A stretch of DNA of 48,616 nt, taken from the NCBI GenBank assembly GCA_034437615.1, contig DAOTTW010000140.1:1-48616 (forward strand), given 5' to 3'. This stretch comes from DAOTTW01 sp034437615. GTDB lineage: Bacteria > Chloroflexota > Anaerolineae > Aggregatilineales > Phototrophicaceae. Position 1 is the first letter of the stretch. The number at the start of each line of letters is the position of its first letter. The translations under genes and the position numbers were made by a program. Shown here in pieces: positions 24,401 to 32,787 of the stretch. Under the pieces are notes generated by a model. The model was not told the DNA's origin and did not search any database. It saw only the letters and a list, made by a program, of their open reading frames with translations.

Positions 24401-25486
24401 CTATGCACGGCGGCGCAGCAACGCCCGCAGACGCGGCCAACCCCGCGTAAACGCCCGATACAGCAGCGGATACGGCGCATAATCCCACGCGCCGATGCGC
24501 CGCCGAACGGTTCCACGAAAGCCGCGCTTGAATTGCCACACGCCCCACAAGCTATCGCTCTCGTCAAAGACATCCGGCGCGCCCCACATATCATAAAGCG
24601 CATAGCCCCTTGCCTGTGCCCACTGGATTGCGTGCCATTGCAGCGCATAGTTCGGCATCCGCTGCCGCTCTTCATCCGCAGAGGCACCGATGAAATACCA
24701 GCAGGTGCGCCCAAAATGGTACAGCAGCACGTGCGCAAGCGGCTTATGCGCGTATTCTGCGATGAATGCCTGCGCCATACCCGCCTGCATCAGTGTGCGC
24801 CATGCCTGTTCATAGTAGCTGTAGGGCCGCGTGGTGAAGTCGTCGCGTTGGCCTGTGCCTGCATACAGTTCATACAGCAGCGGCAAATCGTCCAGCGTGC
24901 CCGTTCGGATGCTGACGCCCTTCTTCGCAGCCGTGCGCACCTTACGCCGTGTGCTCTGGCTCATGGCCGCCAGCAGATCATCCGCCGATTGCGTCAGGTC
25001 CAGCGTTACCGTGTTGCGGAATTGCACCTGATCGGCGCTGTATTGCCAGCCGCGTTGTGCTAGTAGCTGCATGACATCCTGCCCACTTGGATGCGCTGTA
25101 GCATCGTTATCACCGGGGACGCCTGTGGCGATCAGCACATCGGGGTCGATCTTCAGCCAGATGGCGTGCTGCTGTTTGGCAATCCCTGCCAGTGTGCGCA
25201 GCATATCATCCAGCAAAGCGGGCTGATCGTAACGCATCGCTGGCCCCTTCGAGATGTAGAGCAGGCGCAGTGGCCCCACACGCCGCACCCCAAGCGACGC
25301 CAGCGCAACAGGTCCATCGGGCGGGCTGTCATTCTCATAGAAGGCCAGGCGCAGCGGATGCCAGCCTGTCGTATCGCGCTTGATCTCGCCCCATTCCCAG
25401 CTTTGCAGGATGTGCGCGTTCGGCATCTGGCAGAGTAAAGCGTTCCAGCGGTCGCGCTCATTGATGCGGGTATAGCGCAGCGTCAT
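24401..25486 (-). CDS. FemABX-family peptidyltransferase (aminoacyl-tRNA-dependent)
   Basis: A 361-residue protein made of two GNAT-like halves as in FemA/FemX. Landmarks are 'HILQSWEWGEIKRDTTGWHPLRLAF' near the start, 'LLYISKGPAMRY', 'RNTVTLDLTQSADDLLAAMSQSTRRKVRTAAKKGVSI' (about 163-200), and the C-terminal 'YALQWHAIQWAQARGYALYDMWGAP...WQFKRGF', which is the highly conserved FemAB block. Family members add amino acids to the lipid II stem peptide from aminoacyl-tRNA, forming interpeptide bridges, or modify lipids. The start overlaps the upstream lipid-kinase stop (ATGA), and a GT-C transferase follows, so an envelope role is likely. Confidence 0.88.
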   Translation of the reverse strand: MTLRYTRINERDRWNALLCQMPNAHILQSWEWGEIKRDTTGWHPLRLAFYENDSPPDGPVALASLGVRRVGPLRLLYISKGPAMRYDQPALLDDMLRTLAGIAKQQHAIWLKIDPDVLIATGVPGDNDATAHPSGQDVMQLLAQRGWQYSADQVQFRNTVTLDLTQSADDLLAAMSQSTRRKVRTAAKKGVSIRTGTLDDLPLLYELYAGTGQRDDFTTRPYSYYEQAWRTLMQAGMAQAFIAEYAHKPLAHVLLYHFGRTCWYFIGASADEERQRMPNYALQWHAIQWAQARGYALYDMWGAPDVFDESDSLWGVWQFKRGFRGTVRRRIGAWDYAPYPLLYRAFTRGWPRLRALLRRRA

Positions 25487-26406
25487 AATAGCATCTGTAG
25501 GGCGCGTGGCTTCATCGTGTAAATTAGTTCCTGACCGCGTGCGGGTTCACCGTCCATATCCAAGCCCAGCAAACCGTCGCCGCGTTGGATGCGTACATGG
25601 CTCGCACGCGCAAAACGCACCTGCGGGTGCGATAGGTGCGTGCCTGCATAGCCCTGCCACAGCGCCGCCAACAATTTACGCCGCGACATACCTTCAACCA
25701 GCACAACATCAAAAACACCGTCGTCAATTTCGGCCAATGGCGCGATGCGCAGGCCACGCGCAAAGGTCGTGCTGTTGGCGATAGCCGCCAACCAGCTTGT
25801 GCCCGTATACCAGGGCGTGCCATCCAGCGTGATCTGCATGGGCACCGGGCTAAAATGCATGATCGTGCCGACGATGGACGTAAAGAACGTCCAGGCGCGG
25901 CGCTTGGCGGACGTTTCGACGCGCTCGGCCACATCCGCGCTCAGGCCCACACTGCTGATATTCAGAAAGTGGCGCTCTACCCCGTCGATTGTCACGTTGC
26001 CGACATCCACCCAGCGCGCAGAACGTCCGGCCAGCCAGGGCACAGCCAGTTCTGCGTTACGTGGTAGGCCCTGCGCACGCGCAAAATCCTGTCCGGTGCC
26101 TGCCGGGATGCTGCCGTAAATCAGCGGTGCATCGGGGTAAAGGCCATGATGCCGCACCAGGGCGTTAATCAGCGCGTGGTTCGTGCCATCCCCGCCGATA
26201 GCCAGCACGCGGCCTGCTTCGGCTTCGATGGCTTTTACCAGATGTTCCGGCACTTCGTCGGCGTGGTCCGTAATGGCGACCACCAATTCACCGAATGTAT
26301 GGCGCAGTAGCGCTTCGATGGCGTGCCAGACGCGCAATGCCGCGCCCGATGCAGCGTAGGGGTTGACGATAATCAGTGTTTTGGCTGTCAGCGCGTTGGC
26401 GATCAT
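25483..26406 (-). CDS. Diacylglycerol/lipid kinase, DagK/YegS family
   Basis: A 307-residue lipid kinase-like protein. The ATG at 26406 overlaps the previous stop (ATGA), which fixes the start in preference to the open frame from 26454. Motifs are the N-terminal 'IIVNPYAASG', the nucleotide-binding 'VLAIGGDGTNHALINALV' with the family GGDGT, 'YGSIPAGTGQDFARAQGLP', and the C-terminal 'DMDGEPARGQELIYTMKPRALQML'. Enzymes of this type phosphorylate diacylglycerol or related lipids at the inner membrane face, recycling lipid or building anchors. The next gene overlaps as well, so the set is tightly coupled. Confidence 0.9.
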   Translation of the reverse strand: MIANALTAKTLIIVNPYAASGAALRVWHAIEALLRHTFGELVVAITDHADEVPEHLVKAIEAEAGRVLAIGGDGTNHALINALVRHHGLYPDAPLIYGSIPAGTGQDFARAQGLPRNAELAVPWLAGRSARWVDVGNVTIDGVERHFLNISSVGLSADVAERVETSAKRRAWTFFTSIVGTIMHFSPVPMQITLDGTPWYTGTSWLAAIANSTTFARGLRIAPLAEIDDGVFDVVLVEGMSRRKLLAALWQGYAGTHLSHPQVRFARASHVRIQRGDGLLGLDMDGEPARGQELIYTMKPRALQMLL

Positions 26407-26678
26407 GTTAACCCTTTGATGGCACGCATCGTATTCGTCTTGATCCACTTCCAAAGGCTATTGGGATACGCGACCGTCACCAGCAGAAGCATAAACACGC
26501 CGAACGCGAACACGCCGATAATCGACGCCCGATCCGTATGATCCGGCGTCAGCGACAGGCCGATCATCCAGCCCATGATAAGAAGCACCCATGCGGCAAC
26601 GGGCAACAGCAACCAGGCCGGATGAATGTCCAGCACGTTCAGCAGTGCGACGATTGCCAACCAGAAGACCAGGAACAT
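26403..26678 (-). CDS. Small three-helix membrane protein, unknown function
   Basis: A 91-residue hydrophobic protein with likely membrane helices at about 2-20, 22-41 and 52-72 and a basic tail 'LWKWIKTNTMRAIKGLT'. I do not recognise a family. It lies 32 bases after proA and its stop overlaps the lipid-kinase start, so it is almost certainly co-translated with that gene. Its size and place suggest a helper for the lipid kinase or glycosyltransferase, which is inference only. Confidence 0.7.
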   Translation of the reverse strand: MFLVFWLAIVALLNVLDIHPAWLLLPVAAWVLLIMGWMIGLSLTPDHTDRASIIGVFAFGVFMLLLVTVAYPNSLWKWIKTNTMRAIKGLT

Positions 26679-26710
26679 CGTGCCTTACCTTCGCTTTGTG
26701 TACAGCTTGC

Positions 26711-27988
26711 TTATGGGCGCGGTGTGTAATCGCCGCGCACGATCCATTTATACGTCGTTAGCTCTTGCAGGGCCATCGGGCCGCGTGCGTGCAGCTTCTG
26801 CGTGCTGACCGCCACCTCTGCGCCCAGGCCGAAGGCGCTGCCATCCGTCCAGCGCGTGCTAGCATTCCAGTAGACCGCCGCCGAATCGACCACATTCAAG
26901 AAGCGCTCGGCGTTGTGTGGGTCTTGCGTCAGGATGCTATCGCTATGCTGTGTGCCATGCTCGCGGATGTGCGCCAGCGCTGTCTCCAGGTCTGGCACCA
27001 CGCGCAGATTCAGCACCAACGCCGTCCATTCAGTATGATAATCCTCATCCGTCGCCGCATCTACGCCTTCATGACCGGCAAGTAGGGCCTGTGAGCGCTC
27101 ATCGGCTTTAAAGATAACACCCGCAGCCGCTAACTCAGTGACCATACGCGGCAAAAACGCCTCTGCGATGCTTTCATGCACGAGCAACGTTTCGACGGCG
27201 TTGCAGACGGCGGGCTTTTGCGTCTTGGCATTGTGGATTACGGGCAGCGATTTATCCAGGTCGGCGCTGGCATCCACGAAGATATGACAGACACCCATGC
27301 CGCCGATAATCACAGGAATGGTGCTGTTCTCGCGGCAAAAATCGTGCAGTTTAGGGCCACCACGCGGGATAATCATATCAATGTACTGATGCAGCTTGAG
27401 CATCTGCCCCACATAAGCGCGGTCCGCGCTGTCGATAAACTGCACCGCGTCCTGTGGGATGCCCCGCGTGCGTAGCGCGTCTTGCAGGATGCGCACTAGC
27501 TCGGTGTTGGTGTTCAGCACATCCGAACCGCCGCGCAGGATGACCGCGTTGCCTGTTTTCAGGCCGAGTGTGGCAATATCGACGGTGACATTCGGGCGCG
27601 ATTCGTAGATGGTGCCCAGCACACCCAGCGGCACGCGCCGCCGTTCGATGTGTAGGCCCTCCTGCAATGTGCGCTGATCGTAGCTTTCGCCAACCGGGTC
27701 GGGCAATTCGGCCACTTTGCGCACATCGGCAATCATGCCCACCATGCGCTTATCCATCGCCATACGGTCGCGCATCCAGATGGGGTCAACGCCTTTCTCG
27801 CGGGCGGCTTGTAGGTCTAGCGCGTTCGCCGCCAGGATTGCGGGCGTCTCGGTTTCCAGCAGGTCTGCGATGGCGATGAGCGCGGCGTTTTTCTGTTCTG
27901 TCGTCAGTTCCGCTAGCGTAACGGCGGCGTCTTTGGCGCGTTTGCCCATCGCCTGCATGTCGATGCTGTTGGTGTGTGTCGCTTGCAT
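26711..27988 (-). CDS. proA: Glutamate-5-semialdehyde dehydrogenase (gamma-glutamyl phosphate reductase)
   Basis: ProA reduces gamma-glutamyl phosphate with NADPH, the second step of proline synthesis. The 425-residue protein has the family order: 'MGKRAKDAAVTLAELTTEQKNAAL', 'RRVPLGVLGTIYESRPNVTVDIATLGLKTGNAVILRGGSD', 'IIPRGGPKLHDFCRENSTIPVIIGG', catalytic Cys262 in 'KPAVCNAVETLLVH', and the C-terminal 'STRWTDGSAFGLGAEVAVSTQKLHARGPMALQELTTYKWIVRG'. It lies 66 bases downstream of proB, the common proBA arrangement. Confidence 0.97.
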   Translation of the reverse strand: MQATHTNSIDMQAMGKRAKDAAVTLAELTTEQKNAALIAIADLLETETPAILAANALDLQAAREKGVDPIWMRDRMAMDKRMVGMIADVRKVAELPDPVGESYDQRTLQEGLHIERRRVPLGVLGTIYESRPNVTVDIATLGLKTGNAVILRGGSDVLNTNTELVRILQDALRTRGIPQDAVQFIDSADRAYVGQMLKLHQYIDMIIPRGGPKLHDFCRENSTIPVIIGGMGVCHIFVDASADLDKSLPVIHNAKTQKPAVCNAVETLLVHESIAEAFLPRMVTELAAAGVIFKADERSQALLAGHEGVDAATDEDYHTEWTALVLNLRVVPDLETALAHIREHGTQHSDSILTQDPHNAERFLNVVDSAAVYWNASTRWTDGSAFGLGAEVAVSTQKLHARGPMALQELTTYKWIVRGDYTPRP

Positions 27989-28054
27989 GGTCGGTTTATC
28001 CCTCAGTTTGCTGTTCTTGTTTTGTATATCGCAGGCTCGTGCCAGGCGGCAACA

Positions 28055-29158
28055 TCAAATCAGCAGCACCATATCGTTGCGATGCACCGCCGCATCCCCA
28101 TAACTGAAGCCCAGCACATCGCTAATCTGCGCCGACTTAATGCCACGAATGCGCCGCAGTGAGTCGCTATCGTAATTGCTGAGGCCGTGCGCGACCTCAA
28201 CACCGTGCGGGTCTATGATAGATAACGTCGCGCTGCGCTTAAAGTTGCCCTTTACATCTGTAATGCCCACAGGTAGCAGGCTGGCCCCATCCGGCGCTTG
28301 CAGGGCACGCACAGCCCCCACGTCGATGGTCACGCTGCCCTGTGTGCGGTCCGTCAGCAGCCAACGCTTGCGGCTTTCCAGCGTGCTGCCTGTCGCTTCA
28401 AAGCGTGTGCCGATGTGTTCACCGCCCATGACAAGGCGCTCAATCACGTTTGGCTCACTGCCAGAGCAGACCACCGTCGTCACGCCTGCACGTGTGGCCA
28501 CCTGCGCCGCCTGTAATTTAGTGACCATGCCGCCCGTGCCGAGCTTCGTATTGCTGCCCGTCGCCAACGCGAGCACTGCTTCATCAACACGTTCTACCAC
28601 TGGAATCAGCGTCGCGGTTGGGTCTCTGTGTGGATTCGCCGTGTACAGGCCCGGTGTATCCGTCAGGATAATCAGCGCGTCGGCTTCGAGCACACTGGCG
28701 ACCAGTGCAGATAGGTTGTCGTTATCACCGACGCGGATTTCCTCCGTCGCTATCGTATCGTTCTCGTTGATAATCGGCACGATGCGCTTTTCCAGCAGCG
28801 TCAGCAGTGTATCCCGTGCATTCAAATAGCGGCCCCGGTTGCTGAGGTCATCCCGCGTTAATAGCACCTGCGCTACAACGATGCGGAAAATCTCGAACAG
28901 GTCGTTGTAAATGCGCATCAGGTGGCTTTGGCCCACTGCCGCAAGCATCTGCTTGGCGGGGACGCTACGGCTCAAATCGGGAAACCCCAGGCGTTCGCGT
29001 CCGGCGGCCTGTGCGCCCGATGACACCAAAATAACCTCGTGCCCTGCCTGATGCAGATGCGCCAGTTGCGCCACAATCTCCAGGATGCGTTGACGATTCA
29101 GGTGCGTTGTGGCAGCCGTCAGCGTGCTAGTGCCGACCTTGACGACGATGCGTTGCAT
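28055..29158 (-). CDS. proB: Glutamate 5-kinase
   Basis: ProB phosphorylates glutamate, the committed step of proline synthesis, and is usually inhibited by proline. The ATG at 29158 gives a 367-residue protein starting 'MQRIVVKVGTSTLT'; the longer open frame to 29524 has no conserved sequence and would run over the divergent gene. Kinase-domain motifs are 'VILVSSGAQAAGRERLGF', 'AQVLLTRDDLSNRGRYLNARDTL', 'PIINENDTIATEEIRVGDNDNLSALVA' and 'LGTGGMVTKLQAAQVATRAG'. The C-terminal PUA domain begins near 'TDRTQGSVTIDVGAVRAL' and includes 'SLLPVGITDVKGNFKRSATLSI'. Family length is about 367, so it is complete. Confidence 0.97.
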   Translation of the reverse strand: MQRIVVKVGTSTLTAATTHLNRQRILEIVAQLAHLHQAGHEVILVSSGAQAAGRERLGFPDLSRSVPAKQMLAAVGQSHLMRIYNDLFEIFRIVVAQVLLTRDDLSNRGRYLNARDTLLTLLEKRIVPIINENDTIATEEIRVGDNDNLSALVASVLEADALIILTDTPGLYTANPHRDPTATLIPVVERVDEAVLALATGSNTKLGTGGMVTKLQAAQVATRAGVTTVVCSGSEPNVIERLVMGGEHIGTRFEATGSTLESRKRWLLTDRTQGSVTIDVGAVRALQAPDGASLLPVGITDVKGNFKRSATLSIIDPHGVEVAHGLSNYDSDSLRRIRGIKSAQISDVLGFSYGDAAVHRNDMVLLI

Positions 29159-29221
29159 GATGGTTCGCAAATCCTCATTAGAGAGCCGCATCAGATCAAT
29201 CGCGGCTAAAATCACATGGTC

Positions 29222-29267
29222 ATTATGCCCAGAACCTATTCTAATGCAATCGGCAGCCGGGGGGCAA
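29222..29267 (-). promoter_or_regulatory. Candidate promoter region of the proBA-led operon
   Basis: Two overlapping possibilities on the - strand: TTGCAT (29249-29244) to CATAAT (29227-29222), 16-base spacer; and TTGCCC (29267-29262) to TAGAAT (29243-29238), 18-base spacer. Both lie 65-110 bases before proB and are divergent from the -10 at 29300. Confidence 0.4.
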
Positions 29268-29299
29268 TTTCGGACGACCACAAACCCCCCGAACTCGTT

Positions 29300-29305
29300 T
29301 ATAAT
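29300..29305 (+). promoter_or_regulatory. Candidate -10 of the unknown gene at 29352
   Basis: A perfect TATAAT in the gap divergent from proB. No convincing -35 lies 15-19 bases upstream. Transcription would start near 29312, 40 bases before the chosen ATG. Confidence 0.4.
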
Positions 29306-29351
29306 AGGTGTCATCTTTTTCGCCAGGATGTTTGTGGAGCACGTAAGCCTT

Positions 29352-29906
29352 ATGGAACCGCAGGTCTCGATTAATCCGCAAAACTGCGTCATTGAATTTC
29401 GGGTGACAGATGAGCAGCGTTTCCAGATTTTTCTGCGCTTCTTCGAGTCGCTGCGCACACAAACACAAAGCCGCAGCCCCATGCAGGCCAACTCAATCGC
29501 AGATACGATTGCCAACGCCGCCACGCTGAAGGCGAAATCCTACGACAGCCCGGAAGAATGGATGCTGACGTTTCGCCCACAGGATTTGGCCTATCTGAAG
29601 CTGCCCCCACACCGCGACGCCATCCAAGCGCTGAAGCGCTGGCAGGGGCTGACGCGCAAAGAGCGCCGCACCGATATAAAGGAAAACGGCAGTGGCGACC
29701 CAGCCTTGCAGACGTTAGCCGAGTTCGTGGATATGCTCAAGCACTTTCAGCATATCGAATATGAACTGGTGCGCTGTGAAAAGACCAGCAGCGACAGCGC
29801 TCGCATTGATTACACGGCCTATAGCTATCGCTTTCGCGGCAAGGTCGCGCTAGAGGAAATGCTGCTGTTCTTCGGCTTCTTCAGCATTATCAACGATAGC
29901 TGCTGA
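29352..29906 (+). CDS. Conserved-looking protein of unknown function, 184 residues
   Basis: I do not recognise this protein. The open frame begins at 29109 inside proB, but the -10 at 29300 places the start at ATG 29328 or ATG 29352; GGAG at 29336-29339 favours 29352, with a long 12-base spacing. The product is soluble, mixed alpha/beta with an N-terminal 'QVSINPQNCVIEFRVTDEQRFQIFLRFFESL', a middle 'EEWMLTFRPQDLAYLKLPPHRDAIQALKRWQGLTRKERRTDI', and a C-terminal 'FRGKVALEEMLLFFGFFSIINDSC' that reads as an amphipathic or buried helix. Codon use resembles its neighbours. It stands alone between divergent proB and the UMF1 gene. Confidence 0.7.
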   Translation: MEPQVSINPQNCVIEFRVTDEQRFQIFLRFFESLRTQTQSRSPMQANSIADTIANAATLKAKSYDSPEEWMLTFRPQDLAYLKLPPHRDAIQALKRWQGLTRKERRTDIKENGSGDPALQTLAEFVDMLKHFQHIEYELVRCEKTSSDSARIDYTAYSYRFRGKVALEEMLLFFGFFSIINDSC

Positions 29907-30038
29907 CCAATCGAAAAATCAATGATGGCCTATTCGTTACGGTGTCGGTACATGATTTAACACACCCATAAAACCGCAGATTGCAAGTCTACGCTACAAT
30001 GCGCAGCGACACGATCACGCTTACAAAGGCAAACGCTT

Positions 30039-32114
30039 ATGGCTGCTGTCGCCACACCTGAATTATCCGGCAGATACCCTGCTGATGAGCGCATCTATCG
30101 TCAACGCATCCGCGCCTGGACGCTCTACGATTGGGCGAACTCGGCATTTGTGACCACCGTGCTCGCCGCCCTGCTGCCTGTGTATTACAGCAGCGTCGCC
30201 GGGGCCACGCTGCCCAGCGAAGCCACCGCAACGGGCTATTGGAGCATCACGCTGAGCATCTCGCTGTTTATCTCCGCACTGATTTCGCCCCTCCTCGGCA
30301 CCGTGTCGGATGTGATACGCGGCAAAAAGCGCTTCCTGGCCATCTTCGTCGGCATCGGCGTGCTGGGGTCGGGCCTGCTGATCTTCATCAACACGGGCGA
30401 TTGGTTTCTCGCGTCGCTGTTTCTGATTATCGGGCGTATCGGCTTCGGTGGCTCCATTGTGTTCTATGATGCGCTGCTGCCGCACGTCGCCAAACCAGCA
30501 GATCAGGACCGCGTATCGACGCGGGGCTATGCCTTCGGCTATCTCGGCGGCGGCATCCTGCTGGCGATTAACGTGGTGATGGTGCAACTGCTGCCGGAGG
30601 ATAACCTCGGTATCAGGCTGTCGTTTTTGAGCGTGGCGGCTTGGTGGCTGGTTTTCTCGATTCCTATTTTTCGCACCGTACCAGAGCCACAAGCCGATTC
30701 CGCCGATTTACAACCCGGCGAGACCGTCGTCAGCGTTAGCTTCAAGCGGATACGCGCCACCTTTGGTGATCTGCGCCAGTACAGCGAACTGTTTAAATTC
30801 CTGATTGCGTTCCTGATCTACAACGATGCTATCGGCACGATTATCGGCCTCGCAGCGATTTACGGCGCAGAACTGGGCTTCGGCACACTTGAACTGGTGC
30901 TGGCGCTGCTGCTGGTGCAATTCGTGGGCATCCCGTTCAGCCTGATCTTCGGCTCACTGCCTGCGCGTAGCGGCAACCCGCAACGGCATCGTTATCTGGC
31001 GTTTATCGTGTTCAATGCAGTGGCGCTGCCTGTGGTCAGCATCATCGGCACAGCCACACTACCCGCTGATTTGATCGGCAATGAGCCTGCACCCTTCACC
31101 ACACAGGATGCGTTCGTCGGTGAGGGCAGCTATAGCGTGGTCGATCTGGACAATGGCGGCGGCTGGCAGACGTTGACCGTCAGCGGGCAGCAGCAGATCG
31201 GCACAGGTGCGATTGCAACCATCACGGCGGCGCTGTCTGGCATCCCTGATGATGTGGATTATCTCGTCAGCGAGGACGCAGGCGCGCTGCTGTCGATGCC
31301 GTTAAATGGCGAAACGCTGCGCATTACCTACAGCGTCGGGCCGGATAACGGCTTGCTGGCCTTTGAAGTCGATGGTGAAGCCCTGACGCAAACGGTAATT
31401 GCTGAGGATGGCAGCGAATTTCAGGAGCGCGTGATTATCGACACCTACAACGATTTCCCGCGTTACAACGAGCGCACGACGCTCACATTACCCGCAGCAG
31501 GCCAGCAAACGCTGACGCTGCTTAACCTCGGTGAAGCCAGCATCGCGGGCAACGGCACGCGCATCGAGGTGGCCAGCATCGAGGTGCTATCTCCTGTGCG
31601 CCAGAATAACCTGCCCGTGATTTTGGGCGCGTTGCTGGCCGTGCAAGCGGTTGGTCTGGCCTTTGCGTTCGCCTTTGGCAATGCCTTCAAGGGGCTGGCT
31701 GACCGGCTGGATACGCGCCGCAGCATTTTGCTGGCCTTAGTGATCTACGCGGTAATTGCGACGCTGGGCTTCATCCTGACCAGCACGCTGCAATTCTGGT
31801 TTCTGGCGTGGATGGTGGCGATTGTGCAGGGTGGCAGTCAGGCGCTAAGCCGCAGCCTGTACGCCAGCCTGATGCCAAGCAGCAAAAGCGGCGAGTTCTT
31901 CGGCTTCTATAGCATCATGGAGAAGTTCGCGTCGATTCTGGGTCCGCTGTTGTTCGCGGGTGCTGTGGTCGCGTTTGGCAGCAGCCGACCCGCTATCCTG
32001 AGCCTGATCGCGCTGTTCGTGGTCGGCGGCTATCTGCTGACGCGGGTGGACATCGCAGCAGGGCAGCAACGCGCCCGTGAAGAAGATGCCGCCATTATGG
32101 GGGCCAACGGCTAG
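30039..32114 (+). CDS. UMF1/Atg22-type major facilitator transporter with a large inserted domain
   Basis: A 691-residue transporter of the UMF1 family. It opens 'RIRAWTLYDWANSAFVTTVLAALLPVYY' (residues 23-50), the family signature, and has 'LLGTVSDVIRGKKRFL', 'RVSTRGYAFGYLGGGILLAIN' and near the end 'ARSLYASLMPSSKSGEFFGFYSIMEKFASILGP' (GGSQALSRSLYA...), typical of Atg22-like proteins. Family members are usually about 430-500 residues. Here about 180 residues (roughly 343-522) are inserted between membrane segments: a hydrophilic beta-rich region with 'GLLAFEVDGEALTQTVI' and 'LTLPAAGQQTLTLLNLGEASIAGNGTRIEVASIEVL', resembling a carbohydrate-binding-type jelly roll. It should lie outside the cell. 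Substrate unknown. Confidence 0.83.
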   Translation: MAAVATPELSGRYPADERIYRQRIRAWTLYDWANSAFVTTVLAALLPVYYSSVAGATLPSEATATGYWSITLSISLFISALISPLLGTVSDVIRGKKRFLAIFVGIGVLGSGLLIFINTGDWFLASLFLIIGRIGFGGSIVFYDALLPHVAKPADQDRVSTRGYAFGYLGGGILLAINVVMVQLLPEDNLGIRLSFLSVAAWWLVFSIPIFRTVPEPQADSADLQPGETVVSVSFKRIRATFGDLRQYSELFKFLIAFLIYNDAIGTIIGLAAIYGAELGFGTLELVLALLLVQFVGIPFSLIFGSLPARSGNPQRHRYLAFIVFNAVALPVVSIIGTATLPADLIGNEPAPFTTQDAFVGEGSYSVVDLDNGGGWQTLTVSGQQQIGTGAIATITAALSGIPDDVDYLVSEDAGALLSMPLNGETLRITYSVGPDNGLLAFEVDGEALTQTVIAEDGSEFQERVIIDTYNDFPRYNERTTLTLPAAGQQTLTLLNLGEASIAGNGTRIEVASIEVLSPVRQNNLPVILGALLAVQAVGLAFAFAFGNAFKGLADRLDTRRSILLALVIYAVIATLGFILTSTLQFWFLAWMVAIVQGGSQALSRSLYASLMPSSKSGEFFGFYSIMEKFASILGPLLFAGAVVAFGSSRPAILSLIALFVVGGYLLTRVDIAAGQQRAREEDAAIMGANG

Positions 32115-32692
32115 ACGCTGAAAACCTCGTCAACCGTCACGGTAAAACCGGGCAGCACATCCCCACCAGATAGCGTCTGCCCGGCTTTGTACACAGCGCT
32201 GCCAGCAGCATCGTAGACTTCGACCAGCTTGGGTTCAGGGTAAATCAACCAGACGAGGTGCGCCCCATGCTGCAAGTAAAACGCGGCTTTCTCGCGTAAT
32301 TCGTCATAGTTGTTGCTGGCTGATTTGATCTCTACGCAAAAATCCGGCATCCCTTCAAGGCTGCTGGCATCACTGGCGGCTTCATCGGTCACACGGAACG
32401 ATACATCCGGGCGGCGCTGGTTATAGCGGTCGCCGGGTGGTGCATGGCTGGCTTCCATGCTCCAATGGCCTTTGATCGTGGGGTTTTGCTGCAAGAAAAC
32501 AATCAGCAAATGAATCAGCCAACCCGCGATTTTACCGTGTCGCTCGCTCGTCACCTTCTCGCTGATCCTTCCGTCGATCAATTCCAGCCGCTTATCAGGA
32601 TTGTCAGCCACGTAAGCCGCAAAATCCTCTATTGTCAGCACACCTTCACCCAGCGCCATAGCGATCTGCCTATCGTACTCACGATCCATCAT
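32111..32692 (-). CDS. Uma2-family (DUF820) PD-(D/E)XK nuclease-like protein
   Basis: A 193-residue Uma2/DUF820 protein. The core is 'LIDGRISEKVTSERHGKIAGWLIHLLIVFLQQ', then 'RRPDVSFRV', 'PDFCVEIKSASNNYDELREKAAFYLQHGAHLVWLIYPEPKLVEVYDA', giving the D...ExK nuclease pattern with Asp in PDV and Glu-x-Lys in EIK. These single-gene families are abundant in Chloroflexota and cyanobacteria. Their biological role is unsettled. It converges on the UMF1 gene, overlapping it by four bases, and is divergent from the small acidic gene at 32788. Confidence 0.88.
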   Translation of the reverse strand: MMDREYDRQIAMALGEGVLTIEDFAAYVADNPDKRLELIDGRISEKVTSERHGKIAGWLIHLLIVFLQQNPTIKGHWSMEASHAPPGDRYNQRRPDVSFRVTDEAASDASSLEGMPDFCVEIKSASNNYDELREKAAFYLQHGAHLVWLIYPEPKLVEVYDAAGSAVYKAGQTLSGGDVLPGFTVTVDEVFSV

Positions 32693-32719
32693 ATTCAGCG
32701 TATTTCAGGGGCGCAACTT

Positions 32720-32746
32720 TTGCAAGATGCACACGTATTGTAGAAT
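32720..32746 (+). promoter_or_regulatory. Candidate promoter of the small acidic protein gene
   Basis: TTGCAA (32720-32725) and TAGAAT (32741-32746) with a 15-base spacer; shifting the -35 one base gives 16. Resembles the ftsZ candidate, which also has TTGCAA. Leader about 35 bases. Confidence 0.45.
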
Positions 32747-32787
32747 AGGCACAATCTGACGCAACAGCCGCAAAAAGGACAGCAAAC

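Noticed and set aside
24387..24548. Longer N-terminus for the GT-C transferase
   Set aside because: It lies entirely within the FemABX gene's 3' end and is not hydrophobic or conserved; the membrane protein starts naturally at 24386.
29981..30000. Promoter TTGCAA...TACAAT upstream of the UMF1 gene
   Set aside because: The two hexamers are only 8 bases apart, too close for sigma-70 recognition; no other -35 seen.
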